Shown here: positions 44,358-53,418 of the stretch, one piece after another
Layout: each line of letters starts with the position of its first letter
How positions within the stretch are numbered: position 1 is the first letter of the stretch
From: JAHEZL01 sp046074525
Lineage (GTDB): Bacteria > Bacteroidota > Bacteroidia > Flavobacteriales_C > GCA-002722245
Direction: 5' to 3'
NCBI GenBank assembly: GCA_046074525.1
Contig: JBJTOK010000021.1
Coordinates: 94,013 to 158,012 of the forward strand
DNA length: 64,000 bases
The notes under the pieces: model-generated
The model's input: only the letters and a program-made list of their open reading frames with translations
Database searches by the model: none
What the model was told of the DNA's origin: nothing
Translations under genes and position numbers: made by a program

Positions 44358-44463
44358 AGTCCTGATTTTAGCTTGAAAATAAATATTTTATTTGTAGCCC
44401 TTCTTGTTTCTATTACAATTTTAATTTATTAACTTTTAAAACGGGAAATATCTAAGGGGATTT

Positions 44464-45927
44464 ATGGCGAAAATCAGCGATGTTGTATTATTGGTGTGTT
44501 CCTTGTCTAAAGCGGAGAAGCGCTATTTTAAACTGTTTGCTTCTTTGCAGGAAGGTGATAAATATTACCTCTTGCTTTTTGATTTAATTGAGGGCGGACT
44601 CACTGATCGCGCCGCATTGAAAAAAGAGTTCGAAGCACAATCCAAAAAAGCCTCCTTCGAAGTCACCCTCAAATATCTTTTTAAAGTGCTGATGAAGAGT
44701 ATGCGCTCTTTTGATCCCGAACAAAATATTGATGCAGTGTTGTTGCGTGCAATGCAGGAAGCTCGCTTCTTATATAAGAAAGGAGTGTATGAGGAATGTC
44801 TTTCGCAACTCGAAAAAATAAAGCAACTCGCAAAGCAGCACGAAAAGAATTTTTATTTTCTGGAAGCGGCGCGACTCGAACTGGAATATCATACCCGAAA
44901 GGAATTTGCTGAGTTGAGTGAAGAAGCGCTCATTCAGAAGCAAAGTGAAGTTACAGCGGTGCTGGATCATGAATTGAAAATCAGTCAGCACGGCGATTTA
45001 TACCAATTGCTGCTGCAGCGCTTTGCGCAAAAGGGTGTTGTGCGAAGCGAAGAGGAAAAACAAAAGTTTGATGATCTGGTGCTCAGCGAAGCCAGCATGA
45101 TGGTGCAACCGCAATACGATTCCTTTCATTCGCAGCAGTTGCACATGCTTTTCCAGTCGGTGTATTTTCGTTTGATTGGGAGTCCCGAGCTGAGTCTGGA
45201 TATTTACCAGGAACTCGATGCGCTTTTCCGGAAACATGCTTATCTCTGGGAGGAAAATGCGCTCTATTATATTTATGTGATAGAAGGAATTTTGAATAAT
45301 CTGCGTGCAATGCAACAGTACGACGCGATGCCTTATTTCATCGACAAACTTAAAAGTCTTGGGCAACGCGATGAAGAACAGTTGTGGCCTTTGATTTACC
45401 AGTTTGAACTGATTTATCACTGCGGAAAAAATGATTTTTCGGCAGCGAAGAATGTGCTGTTGCAAAACAAGGAGGTGCTTGCCAAACGTTCTAAATCACT
45501 GCTTACCGCCGCCAACGCCAAAATATTTTATGCTTCAGCGCTCGTGTATTTTGGATTGCAGGAATGGAAAAATTGCCTGCAATCTTTGAATATTATTTTA
45601 AACAACGATACTTTTTTAGTGCCGGATGAATACTTAACGATGAGCAGATTGCTTGCGCTCATCGTACAATACGAGATGAATAACCTCGATTATATCAACT
45701 ACGAAATCCGTGGTTTTGAAAGAAAATTGAAAAAAGAAGGTACTTTATTCCGACTCGAGAAAATAGTGTTTAAGTTTTTCAGGTCGGCCATAAAAGCCAA
45801 CGATAAAACTTCAGAAAAAAAATGTTTGCTGGCTTTTCAAAAAGATTTTAAATCTCTGCAGGAAGAGCAGTTTACTACTTTGTTTGATTTTGATTTGTGG
45901 TTGCGTAAAAAATTAAAAAACAATTGA
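44464..45927 (+). CDS. Uncharacterised helical 'AEKR' family protein, copy 2
   Basis: This 487-residue helical protein is a paralogue of the product of 24709-26241. Both start with L(S/T)KAEKR(Y/H)FKL, have a block with FLYKKGVYEECLSQLEKIK (here) or LFRKGLYKQGHKQIEQTKK (there), and end in a long TPR-like region (FGLQEWKNCLQSLNIIL). It has no signal peptide and no known active site. It is a single gene between pirin and the ribokinase operon. The function is unknown. The lengths and block order are so alike that gene duplication is the natural explanation. Confidence 0.75.
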   Translation: MAKISDVVLLVCSLSKAEKRYFKLFASLQEGDKYYLLLFDLIEGGLTDRAALKKEFEAQSKKASFEVTLKYLFKVLMKSMRSFDPEQNIDAVLLRAMQEARFLYKKGVYEECLSQLEKIKQLAKQHEKNFYFLEAARLELEYHTRKEFAELSEEALIQKQSEVTAVLDHELKISQHGDLYQLLLQRFAQKGVVRSEEEKQKFDDLVLSEASMMVQPQYDSFHSQQLHMLFQSVYFRLIGSPELSLDIYQELDALFRKHAYLWEENALYYIYVIEGILNNLRAMQQYDAMPYFIDKLKSLGQRDEEQLWPLIYQFELIYHCGKNDFSAAKNVLLQNKEVLAKRSKSLLTAANAKIFYASALVYFGLQEWKNCLQSLNIILNNDTFLVPDEYLTMSRLLALIVQYEMNNLDYINYEIRGFERKLKKEGTLFRLEKIVFKFFRSAIKANDKTSEKKCLLAFQKDFKSLQEEQFTTLFDFDLWLRKKLKNN

Positions 45928-46001
45928 TTGCATTGATGGATTGTCTTTGAGCTTGTCTTTATTACTGCAAAAATGGTAGTGCATTTTTTTCACCCTGAAT
46001 C

Positions 46002-46009
46002 TACCTTTG
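46002..46009 (+). promoter_or_regulatory. -7 element of the ribokinase operon
   Basis: TACCTTTG is an exact TAnnTTTG match 12 bases before the ATG at 46022. This argues against an in-frame TTG at 46007 as the start codon, since it lies inside the promoter. Confidence 0.5.
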
Positions 46010-46021
46010 ATAAAAAGAGAA

Positions 46022-46948
46022 ATGATGAATACAGCGAATATAATAGTGATAGGCAGCAGCAATTCCGATATGGTTATCCAGTCGGAAAAATTACCCAAGC
46101 CTGGTGAAACAGTGCTGGGCAAAAAATTTTTCATGAATCCAGGCGGCAAAGGCGCAAATCAGGCAGTAGCAGCATCGCGACTCGGTGGCGCGGTGCTGTT
46201 CATTGCCCGTGTAGGTAATGATTTATTTGGCAAGCAAGCCGTATTTACTTTCAAAAAGGAAGGCATTGACGCATCATTTGTTGTTTCGGATACACAAAAT
46301 CCATCGGGCGTTGCGCTCATTTCAGTAGATGAAAAAGGAGAGAATAGCATTGTGGTAGCTCCGGGTGCAAACAATGCTTTGAATGTAGATGATATTCGAC
46401 GCGCCGAAAAAGAAATCGCTGCGGCTGAGATTGTGTTGACGCAATTGGAAATCCCGATGAACGCTGTTGAATTCATTGGTGATATCACTGCCTCGGCAGG
46501 AAAGAAACTCATTCTTAATCCTGCTCCGGCTACAACTTTATCGGATGCTTTACTGAAGAATATTTTTGTTATCACGCCTAATGAAACGGAAGCAGAGATT
46601 TTATCGGGTATTACTGTTGTTGACGAAATTTCTGCTGCTCAGGCCGCAAAAAAAATTCGCGCTCGGGGGGTGCAAAATGTAATTATTACCATGGGTGGTT
46701 CAGGTGCTTTTATTTTGTCGGATGAGTTTAGCGGACTTGTTGCTGCTCCTAAAGTAAAGGCACTCGATACTACAGCAGCAGGCGATGTTTTCAATGGTGC
46801 ATTGGCAGTGGCGCTATCTGAAAAAATGAGCATTAAGGAAGCCGTTGAATTTGCAGTGCGTGCTGCTTCGGTTTCTGTAACACGTATGGGTGCACAAAGC
46901 TCCATTCCCTATAAAAAAGAAATTGCTGAAATGATTTTCAGCGCATAA
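46022..46948 (+). CDS. rbsK: Ribokinase
   Basis: This 308-residue PfkB-family kinase has the N-terminal signature VIGSSNSDMVIQSEKLPKPGETVLG, MNPGGKGANQAVAASRLGG, and the C-terminal ATP/anion-hole motif DTTAAGDVFNGALA. It phosphorylates ribose to ribose-5-phosphate in the cytoplasm. ATGs at 46022 and 46025 are both possible. A permease gene starts 10 bases downstream and an ADP-ribosylglycohydrolase gene follows, so the operon looks like ribose salvage. Confidence 0.93.
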   Translation: MMNTANIIVIGSSNSDMVIQSEKLPKPGETVLGKKFFMNPGGKGANQAVAASRLGGAVLFIARVGNDLFGKQAVFTFKKEGIDASFVVSDTQNPSGVALISVDEKGENSIVVAPGANNALNVDDIRRAEKEIAAAEIVLTQLEIPMNAVEFIGDITASAGKKLILNPAPATTLSDALLKNIFVITPNETEAEILSGITVVDEISAAQAAKKIRARGVQNVIITMGGSGAFILSDEFSGLVAAPKVKALDTTAAGDVFNGALAVALSEKMSIKEAVEFAVRAASVSVTRMGAQSSIPYKKEIAEMIFSA

Positions 46949-46958
46949 AACCAAGAGC

Positions 46959-47951
46959 ATGTTTATCATTGAAAACTACAGTAGCGCCGTTTTGTTTTGC
47001 ATCGTCACGATGCTGTGCTGGGGCTCCTGGGCCAATACACAGAAGCTGGCCAATAAAGGCTGGCGTTTCGAGTTGTTTTATTGGGATTATATCCTTAGTA
47101 TGTTTGTTTTTTCTCTGTTGCTGGCGTTTACGATGGGTAGTAGTGGGGAAGAAGGACGGCCTTTCATCGTAGATATTTTTCAGGCTGATGCATCAAATTT
47201 ATTGTATGCATTTTTAGGCGGAGTTATTTTCAACCTCGCGAATATTTTACTCGTTGCAGCACTCAATTTAGCCGGAATGGCTGTGGCATTTCCAATCGGT
47301 ATCGGCATTGCGCTCATTCTAGGTGTTGTGCTGAATTACCTGCTGGCCCCGGTAGGAGATCTAGCTGTTTTGTTGCTGGGTGTTGTGTTGGTGATGGTCG
47401 CAATTTTGTTTACAGCTGCGGCATATAAAAAATCCAACCTCGGTGGAAAAGGTTCACTCAAGGGTGTTGTGATTTCTATCGCCAGCGGTATACTGATGGG
47501 TATTTTTTATCCTTTTGTTGCCAAAGGCATTGCTCCTGATTTTGCTTTGCCTTCCGAAGGAATGCTCACGCCTTATACTGCTTTTTTGACCATGGTTTTT
47601 GGTGCGCTTATCAGTAATTTTTTATTCAATACTGTTTTGATGAAACGCCCTTTTAATGGAGCAGCGCTGAGTTATAAAGATTATTTTTCCGGGACTATCA
47701 AAGATCATTTTGCTGGAATTTTCGGTGGTATCATCTGGGGTATTGGTACCTCATTCAATATCATCGCATCGGGCAAAGCAGGCTTCGCGATTTCTTATGG
47801 ATTGGGACAAGGTGCAACTTTGATTGCCGCCATCTGGGGAGTGTTCATCTGGAAGGAATTTAAGAATGTGCCACGCATTGTGAATATATTGATCGCCCTG
47901 ATGTTTGTGTGTTATGTGAGTGGATTGTTGTTGATTATCTTATCGCGATAA
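46959..47951 (+). CDS. GRP-type sugar (ribose/glucose) permease
   Basis: This 330-residue membrane protein has about ten helices. The first is FCIVTMLCWGSWANTQKLA, followed by FYWDYILSMF, characteristic of the glucose/ribose uptake (GRP) branch of drug/metabolite transporters. An internal repeat (GGVIFNLANILLVAALNLAGMAVAFPIGIGIALILG versus GGIIWGIGTSFNIIASGKAGFAISYGLGQG) supports this fold. It lies between rbsK and the lipoprotein hydrolase gene, with one base to the latter, so ribose or a ribonucleoside is the likely cargo. Confidence 0.83.
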   Translation: MFIIENYSSAVLFCIVTMLCWGSWANTQKLANKGWRFELFYWDYILSMFVFSLLLAFTMGSSGEEGRPFIVDIFQADASNLLYAFLGGVIFNLANILLVAALNLAGMAVAFPIGIGIALILGVVLNYLLAPVGDLAVLLLGVVLVMVAILFTAAAYKKSNLGGKGSLKGVVISIASGILMGIFYPFVAKGIAPDFALPSEGMLTPYTAFLTMVFGALISNFLFNTVLMKRPFNGAALSYKDYFSGTIKDHFAGIFGGIIWGIGTSFNIIASGKAGFAISYGLGQGATLIAAIWGVFIWKEFKNVPRIVNILIALMFVCYVSGLLLIILSR

Positions 47952-47952
47952 A

Positions 47953-49290
47953 ATGAAAAAATATTTCTTTTTTCTGGTAGTACTTTTTTCTTGCGGGCAA
48001 CAAGAGAAAAATATTTTAGTGAATAAAGATTTTCACTATGAGGAATACAAGCCAAAATCTTCCGATAAAATTATTTCGCGTGCCCAATATTTTAAACGGT
48101 TGCAGGGTTTCTGGCTCGGACAATGTATTGCCAACTGGACGGGCCTAGTCACCGAAATGGATAAGATTGGCAACGTGGGTGAAATTAAAACCGGTGCTTT
48201 TTACACGCGCAACGATTGGGGAAAACCCGATCAACCGAGCATTTGGGGGCAAGGCGTTCCGAGTGATTTGTCACCGACAATTGATTTTGTTTTCCGTAAT
48301 CCAGGAGATGTTTGGGGCGCCGATGACGATACCGACATTGAATACATTTATCAGGAATTGTTGCTGCAAAATAAAACTAGCGTGCTCAAAGCCCAACAAA
48401 TTCGGGATGGTTGGTTGAAGCACATCAAAAAAGCAGAAGAAAATTTTTTGTGGGTGTCGAATCAAAAGGCCTTTGATTTAATGCAGTCGGGAATGCTTCC
48501 GCCAGCCACTGGCGATCCTATTAATAATCCCGAATTTGAAATGATAGATGCGCAGCTCACCACCGAGATTTTTGGTTTGTTCGCTCCGGCGCGTCCTGAT
48601 ATAGCACGCAAGATGTCTCTGCTGCCGATCCAAACTGTAGCGCGCAATAATTCACAGTGGATATCGGAGTTTTATGTCACTATGTATTCGCTTGCTTCTG
48701 CTACCGACGACAAAAAATCCATGAAAGAAAAAATACATTGGATGGCAGTTGAGGCGCGCAAGATTTTACCTGTGAATTCTTATTCTGCAAAGATGTTTGA
48801 TTTTGTGAAAATCAGGTATGATAAGGGAATTCCCTGGGAACAAACGCGTGATGAAGTGTATCAGCGCTACCAGGTGGAACAGGCGGATGGTTACAACATA
48901 ACGGACCAGAAAAAATATGGCAATGGTTGTTTCGCTGCGGGCATCAATTTCGCATCAAGTATTATCAGTTTACTTTACGGCGAAGGTGATATTGTTGCGA
49001 CTATAAAAATCGGCACGCTCGCGGGTTGGGATTCGGATAATCCAACTGCTACCTGGGGCGGAATGCTGGGGTTTATGCTCGGGAAAGATGGCGTGGAAAA
49101 AGCTTTCAATCGCAAATTCACTGATCAGTTCAATATTCATCGCACACGAATTGGCTTTGCGAATAATGGAATAGATAATTTTGCCAGCATGGCAGAGAAA
49201 GGCGTCTTCATTATCGACAGAGTAGTACAGGAGGAAATGAAAGGTGGAGTGGATTTGGAGAAGGATGTGTGGTATATACCTGAACGCTAA
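47953..49290 (+). CDS. ADP-ribosylglycohydrolase-family lipoprotein
   Basis: The 445-residue product has a lipoprotein signal (VVLFSC, Cys14). Its hydrolase core has the two metal sites of the DraG/ARH fold: ADDDTD at 123-128 and GWDSDNPTAT at 358-367, with FWLGQCIANWTGL at the start of the domain. Family enzymes cut the bond between ribose and a base, protein or ADP-ribose. Lipidation places this one in the envelope, outside the cytoplasm. Being encoded with a permease and ribokinase suggests it frees ribose from an external substrate, which is inference. Confidence 0.88.
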   Translation: MKKYFFFLVVLFSCGQQEKNILVNKDFHYEEYKPKSSDKIISRAQYFKRLQGFWLGQCIANWTGLVTEMDKIGNVGEIKTGAFYTRNDWGKPDQPSIWGQGVPSDLSPTIDFVFRNPGDVWGADDDTDIEYIYQELLLQNKTSVLKAQQIRDGWLKHIKKAEENFLWVSNQKAFDLMQSGMLPPATGDPINNPEFEMIDAQLTTEIFGLFAPARPDIARKMSLLPIQTVARNNSQWISEFYVTMYSLASATDDKKSMKEKIHWMAVEARKILPVNSYSAKMFDFVKIRYDKGIPWEQTRDEVYQRYQVEQADGYNITDQKKYGNGCFAAGINFASSIISLLYGEGDIVATIKIGTLAGWDSDNPTATWGGMLGFMLGKDGVEKAFNRKFTDQFNIHRTRIGFANNGIDNFASMAEKGVFIIDRVVQEEMKGGVDLEKDVWYIPER

Positions 49291-49311
49291 TCATCTTTAA
49301 TTTCTATTTTT

Positions 49312-49386
49312 TTTTAAACCACAGAGGCGTTAAGCCCTCTGTGAGCTAGTTTAGTATTATAAACTCTGTGACCTCTGTGGTTAAAA
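49312..49386. repeat. Long intergenic palindrome (CCACAGAGG type)
   Basis: TTTTAAACCACAGAGG (49312-49327) pairs with CCTCTGTGGTTAAAA (49372-49386), with one unpaired base. The centre holds a second dyad AGTTTA/TAAACT (49348-49353 / 49360-49365) and CTCTGTGA direct repeats. It lies between two co-directional operons, and its CCACAGA ends recall the palindrome at 1138-1198. Confidence 0.75.
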
Positions 49387-49494
49387 TTGTAGATGCTCAG
49401 TTTTGGGTTTGTCCAAACTCCCCCAATTTTGGTTGGATTTTCCCCTCGTCTCCCCCTATATTTGAAGCATAACGAACCTCTAAATAATTTCGCT

Positions 49495-51411
49495 ATGAAA
49501 CATATACTCACCTTTATCTGCGTCCTCTTCCTCACTATAGGAAATGTTGTGGCCGAAGACTTCACCTTGATGGTTTTGCCTGATACGCAGTTTTATATTG
49601 TGAGCTGGAGTACACCGGCAGCGGGCGGACAAGGGAAGCCGATCATGTTTCAGCACCAGATTGATTTTATCAAAAACCAGAAGGATAATTTGAATATCAA
49701 ATTTGTAACGCACGTGGGCGACATTGTGGATCACGGTGATAAAAAATGGGAGTGGGATCTGGCGAATTCTTATATGAGTCAGCTCGATGGCATAGTGCCT
49801 TATGCTATTGCACCCGGTAACCACGATGCCGATGTAATGTGGACGCACAATTATACTTTGCTCAACAGCACTTTTCCTGCTTCGCGTTACCAGAATGAAC
49901 CCTGGTTTGGCGGAAATTTTCCGGCAGGGAATTACAAAAACAATTACGAGTTGTTCAGCGCCAGCGGAATGGATTTCATCATCATCCATTTGGAGTCGGA
50001 TCCGCAAGCCGATGCGCGTACCTGGGCTTCGGGGATTTTGGATCAATATCCCAATCGCCGCGCCATCATTACCACACACTGGTATCTGGAAGGTGGGATT
50101 TCTGCGCAGGGCACCAACATCTGGAATGATGTGGTAAAGAACCACGCGAATGTTTTCATGGTGATTTGCGGTCACTCCTGTGCCCGTGAAGGAATGTCTG
50201 TTTCTACCAATAATTTTGGCGGAAAAGTGTACCAGATTTTAACCGATTACCAATGCGATTACAATGGCGGGAATGGTCAGCTGCGTTACTATACTTTTCA
50301 TCCCGACCAGAATAAAATTGAAGGCTTTACTTACTCTACCGAAACACAAAAATATGGTACACACTTCCTTATGGACTACCAGATGCAAACAGCACCTGAA
50401 CCACAGATTTTGGGAGTGAAGTCAACACCTTCTGCAGTAAAATCAACCGATGCAGTAAATATTTCCGCTACTATAACTGACGATAAAAGTGTTGCGTCGG
50501 CTACGCTGTTATGGGGCTTGAGTTCAGGTAACTTGAGTAACAGCGTGGCGATGACAGCTTCCGGAAATTCCTATTCGGCGATGATTTTACCGCAGGCCGA
50601 TGGCGCGACAGTGTATTATGAAATTGTGGCTGTGGATGGCGAAAGCAACAGTGGTGAGTCTTCGGTGGCTTCTTACAAGGTGTCCGATAATCCTACGTTG
50701 TGCTTTGTAGATTACGATGCCACTGACTTGAATTTTTCCGGTTTTGGCGGTAGCTCTTTCACTAAAGTAGCGAATCCATCCACTACAGGAATCAATGCAA
50801 GTGCCTTTGTTGGTGAGTGCATCAAAAGCGCGGGTTCCGAAACCTGGGGCGGAATTTATTCGGAGACGCTTTCTTCTAAAATTGATTTTTCGGCCAATAA
50901 ATTTTTCAAGATGAAAGTGTATAGTCCGAAGATTTGCAAAGTGCTTATGAAGCTGGAAGATTCAGGTAATTCAGCAGTTTCCAAAGAAGTGGAATTGACT
51001 ACCACGCAATTGAATCAATGGGAAGAACTCACTTTTGATTTCAGCGCTGCGACGTCAAGTACCTACGATAAAATCACTTTGTTTTTCGATTTCGGAGGAA
51101 CAACAGCCAATGATTTTTATTTCGATGATATTTATCTTGTTCCGGAGATGACGACGGGGATTTTAGAGAATACAAGCTTTTTCAGTGATCTTCGTATTTA
51201 TCCCAATCCGGTGAACGACGAGCTGAATGTCCAAAATAAAACGTCGATTGAAGAAGTGCATATTCACAATTTTGCCGGTCAGGAAATGGAAAGTATTTTC
51301 ACTTCAAGTGCCCAGCTAACCATCGCTACCTGTGAATTGCCTAAAGGAATTTATACCATCACTATTCGATCCAATGGCGAAGTGACATATCAAAAATTTG
51401 TAAAAGAGTGA
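49495..51411 (+). CDS. Secreted metallophosphoesterase with T9SS sorting domain
   Basis: The product has 638 residues from the ATG at 49495, which puts a signal peptide at the N-terminus (ICVLFLTIGNVVAE); an in-frame ATG at 49393 would bury it. A calcineurin-like phosphoesterase domain follows: LPDTQFY, FVTHVGDIVDHGD, APGNHDAD, then THWYLEGG and ICGHSC supply the metal ligands. Next are a beta-sandwich linker (STPSAVKSTDAVNISATITDD), a carbohydrate-binding-like module, and a type A sorting domain (IYPNPVNDELNVQN, FAGQEMES, LPKGIYTITI). It should be a surface or secreted phosphatase or nuclease-type enzyme. Confidence 0.9.
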   Translation: MKHILTFICVLFLTIGNVVAEDFTLMVLPDTQFYIVSWSTPAAGGQGKPIMFQHQIDFIKNQKDNLNIKFVTHVGDIVDHGDKKWEWDLANSYMSQLDGIVPYAIAPGNHDADVMWTHNYTLLNSTFPASRYQNEPWFGGNFPAGNYKNNYELFSASGMDFIIIHLESDPQADARTWASGILDQYPNRRAIITTHWYLEGGISAQGTNIWNDVVKNHANVFMVICGHSCAREGMSVSTNNFGGKVYQILTDYQCDYNGGNGQLRYYTFHPDQNKIEGFTYSTETQKYGTHFLMDYQMQTAPEPQILGVKSTPSAVKSTDAVNISATITDDKSVASATLLWGLSSGNLSNSVAMTASGNSYSAMILPQADGATVYYEIVAVDGESNSGESSVASYKVSDNPTLCFVDYDATDLNFSGFGGSSFTKVANPSTTGINASAFVGECIKSAGSETWGGIYSETLSSKIDFSANKFFKMKVYSPKICKVLMKLEDSGNSAVSKEVELTTTQLNQWEELTFDFSAATSSTYDKITLFFDFGGTTANDFYFDDIYLVPEMTTGILENTSFFSDLRIYPNPVNDELNVQNKTSIEEVHIHNFAGQEMESIFTSSAQLTIATCELPKGIYTITIRSNGEVTYQKFVKE

Positions 51412-51455
51412 CTTCTTTTTTTCCCTCCAAGTTAAAGTAGATACCCTTAGTGATT

Positions 51456-51489
51456 GAGATAAGAGGCGCCCGCCTCTTATCTCATTTTT
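51456..51489. terminator. Bidirectional intrinsic terminator
   Basis: GAGATAAGAGGC (51456-51467) and GCCTCTTATCTC (51472-51483) form a perfect 12-base stem with a GCCC loop, followed by ATTTTT. It lies between the convergent phosphoesterase gene and modC. Confidence 0.92.
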
Positions 51490-52360
51490 ATGTATTGTAT
51501 TTAATTACCGTTGGATTGAATGCTTTCGATACAATCAATACTGTATCTCCGACCTTCAGTTTTTCGGCTTCTTCGTTGGTGATGATTACATTCATGAGGT
51601 TATTTCCTGAAAGGATTTTTGCAATATGCACCACGTCATTTTTACTGAGGCCAATGAGTTGTCCGCTGATTTGCACTTTACCAGAAACACTGTTGTTATG
51701 GAATAAAGCATCGGGAGATCCTTGTTGCACAATTTTGCCAAGTTCCATTTTGATCACCTGATCGGCGAGGCGGTAAATCTCGGATGTATCGTGACTTATC
51801 ATGATGGTAGTGAGCTGGAAATGTTTATGGATTTTAATAAGTTCATCCTGCAATTGCCAGCGCAGTTCATGGTCGAGAGAGGAGAGTGGTTCGTCGAGGA
51901 ATAGCAATTCAGGTTGTTTAACGAGTGCTCTCGCGAGTGCAACACGCTGTTGCTGTCCGCCGGAAATTTTAGTGACAGAAGTGTGTGCGAGCTGAGTGAG
52001 ATGCGTGATCTCCAATAACTCATCAACGATTTTTTTATTCTTTTTATCAGGCAAAACGAAGTCGAGATTTTCGCGCACCGTCATGTTGGGAAAGAGTGCA
52101 TAATCCTGAAAAACAAATCCGATTTTTCTTTTTTGAGGTGCGAGATTTATTTTTTTATCAAACCAAATTTGGTTGTTTGATATTATTTTTCCGGCATCTG
52201 GATTTACAATGCCAGCAAGGATTTTCAGTAAAGTTGTTTTTCCCGCACCTGATTTTCCGTAGATGGCAATGAACTGTTTCGGTGCGATTTTTAAGTCGAT
52301 ATCCAATAGCATGTCGCCCTGTACTGAAGATAATTTTTTTGTGATTTGGATGTCGAACAT
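51488..52360 (-). CDS. modC: Molybdate ABC transporter ATP-binding protein
   Basis: The 290-residue ATPase has Walker A GKSGAGKTT, the signature ISGGQQQRVALARAL, Walker B LLFLDEPLSSLD and the switch histidine in MISHD. A C-terminal TOBE-like segment (NNSVSGKVQISGQLIGLSK, VGDTVLI) follows and is expected to bind molybdate. It powers molybdate uptake with modB. I chose the ATG at 52360, which starts one base after the modB stop codon; the frame upstream is open but lies inside modB. Confidence 0.92.
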   Translation of the reverse strand: MFDIQITKKLSSVQGDMLLDIDLKIAPKQFIAIYGKSGAGKTTLLKILAGIVNPDAGKIISNNQIWFDKKINLAPQKRKIGFVFQDYALFPNMTVRENLDFVLPDKKNKKIVDELLEITHLTQLAHTSVTKISGGQQQRVALARALVKQPELLFLDEPLSSLDHELRWQLQDELIKIHKHFQLTTIMISHDTSEIYRLADQVIKMELGKIVQQGSPDALFHNNSVSGKVQISGQLIGLSKNDVVHIAKILSGNNLMNVIITNEEAEKLKVGDTVLIVSKAFNPTVIKYNT

Positions 52361-52361
52361 A

Positions 52362-53021
52362 CTACCTGGATTTCCATTTTTTATTGAAGACAAACAACAG
52401 AAACAAAATTGCAAATGAAAGCATGAGCAGCAGCAGTGAATAAAAATTCGCAGCGTCATAATTCATGCTTTCCACTTCGTCGTAAATCGCCAGCGACGCC
52501 ACTTTGGTAACGCCCGGAATATTTCCTCCTATCATCATCACCACGCCGAATTCACCAACGGTGTGTGCAAAAGTGAGCACGATTCCTGTAAGCAGTGCAG
52601 GTTTTATGTTGGGCAACAAAACATGGAGTAAAGTTTTTCTATGAGAGATACCCAGCGTGTAAGCCGCGTCTTTCAGGGAAGGTGAAAGATTTTGTAATCC
52701 GGATTGGATAGGGTGAATCATGAAAGGCAGACTGTAAATCACCGAAGCAATGATCAATCCTTCAAAGGAAAAAAGCAGTCGGATATTAAAATACTCATTC
52801 AGGAATTCCCCGAAAAAATTATTCGGACTGAAGGCGAGTAAAAGATAAAATCCCAGTACCGACGGGGGCAATACCATGGGTAGGGAAATTATACTTTCAA
52901 AAACAGGTTTGAGTCGGCTTTTGCTTTGCGATAACCAGTAAGCCACGGGGATACCTATCAGCAATAAGATCACTGTGGTGATCAATGAAAGTGTGAATGA
53001 AAGTATCAGTGGCTCCCACAT
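52362..53021 (-). CDS. modB: Molybdate ABC transporter permease
   Basis: This 219-residue membrane protein has five or six helices and the EAA-type coupling loop SLKDAAYTLGISHRKTLLHVLLPNIKPAL, with FAHTVGEFGVVMMIGGNIPG, highly typical of ModB. It forms the inner-membrane channel for molybdate or tungstate. The gene sits between the molbindin gene (one base away) and modC (one base away). Confidence 0.94.
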   Translation of the reverse strand: MWEPLILSFTLSLITTVILLLIGIPVAYWLSQSKSRLKPVFESIISLPMVLPPSVLGFYLLLAFSPNNFFGEFLNEYFNIRLLFSFEGLIIASVIYSLPFMIHPIQSGLQNLSPSLKDAAYTLGISHRKTLLHVLLPNIKPALLTGIVLTFAHTVGEFGVVMMIGGNIPGVTKVASLAIYDEVESMNYDAANFYSLLLLMLSFAILFLLFVFNKKWKSR

Positions 53022-53022
53022 A

Positions 53023-53418
53023 TCAGTGATGTTGAATCAGCATTAAATCGTTTGTTTTTACAAGTGCTTCCACTTCTTTTCCAACGCACAGAGAAAGTCG
53101 TTCACAGCTTTCTGTAGTGATGATGGAAGTGATTGTGTGGCCCTTAAAATTTAAGATAATTTCCGATAACAATTTTCCTTTTTTAATGAACTTGATCACT
53201 GATGTAAAACGATTCCGGATACTGATGGATTCAAGGTCTTTTCCTATCATCACTTCAGTTTCCTTGAATACCATGTATACCGGATTTCCTTTGCGCACGT
53301 AGTTGTTTTCGTTGTGGATGATGAGCGAAGAAAATGTTTCGTTTTCACACAGCAGACTCACCAATGCTAAGTTATCACTTGTTTGAACATCTGATATTTC
53401 CGCCAGTAGTTGGTTCAT
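53023..53418 (-). CDS. Di-Mop molbindin (TOBE-domain molybdate-binding protein)
   Basis: This 131-residue protein is made of two Mop/TOBE modules. The second is clear: SIRNRFTSVIKFIKKGKLLSEIILNF, then TSIITTESCERLSLCVGKEVEALVKTNDLML. The first (residues 1-60) is a diverged copy. Such molbindins bind molybdate inside the cell as a store or buffer, or act as ModG. It sits between modA and modB, overlapping the modA end by four bases, which is unusual because many operons carry it elsewhere or fused to ModE. Confidence 0.85.
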   Translation of the reverse strand: MNQLLAEISDVQTSDNLALVSLLCENETFSSLIIHNENNYVRKGNPVYMVFKETEVMIGKDLESISIRNRFTSVIKFIKKGKLLSEIILNFKGHTITSIITTESCERLSLCVGKEVEALVKTNDLMLIQHH

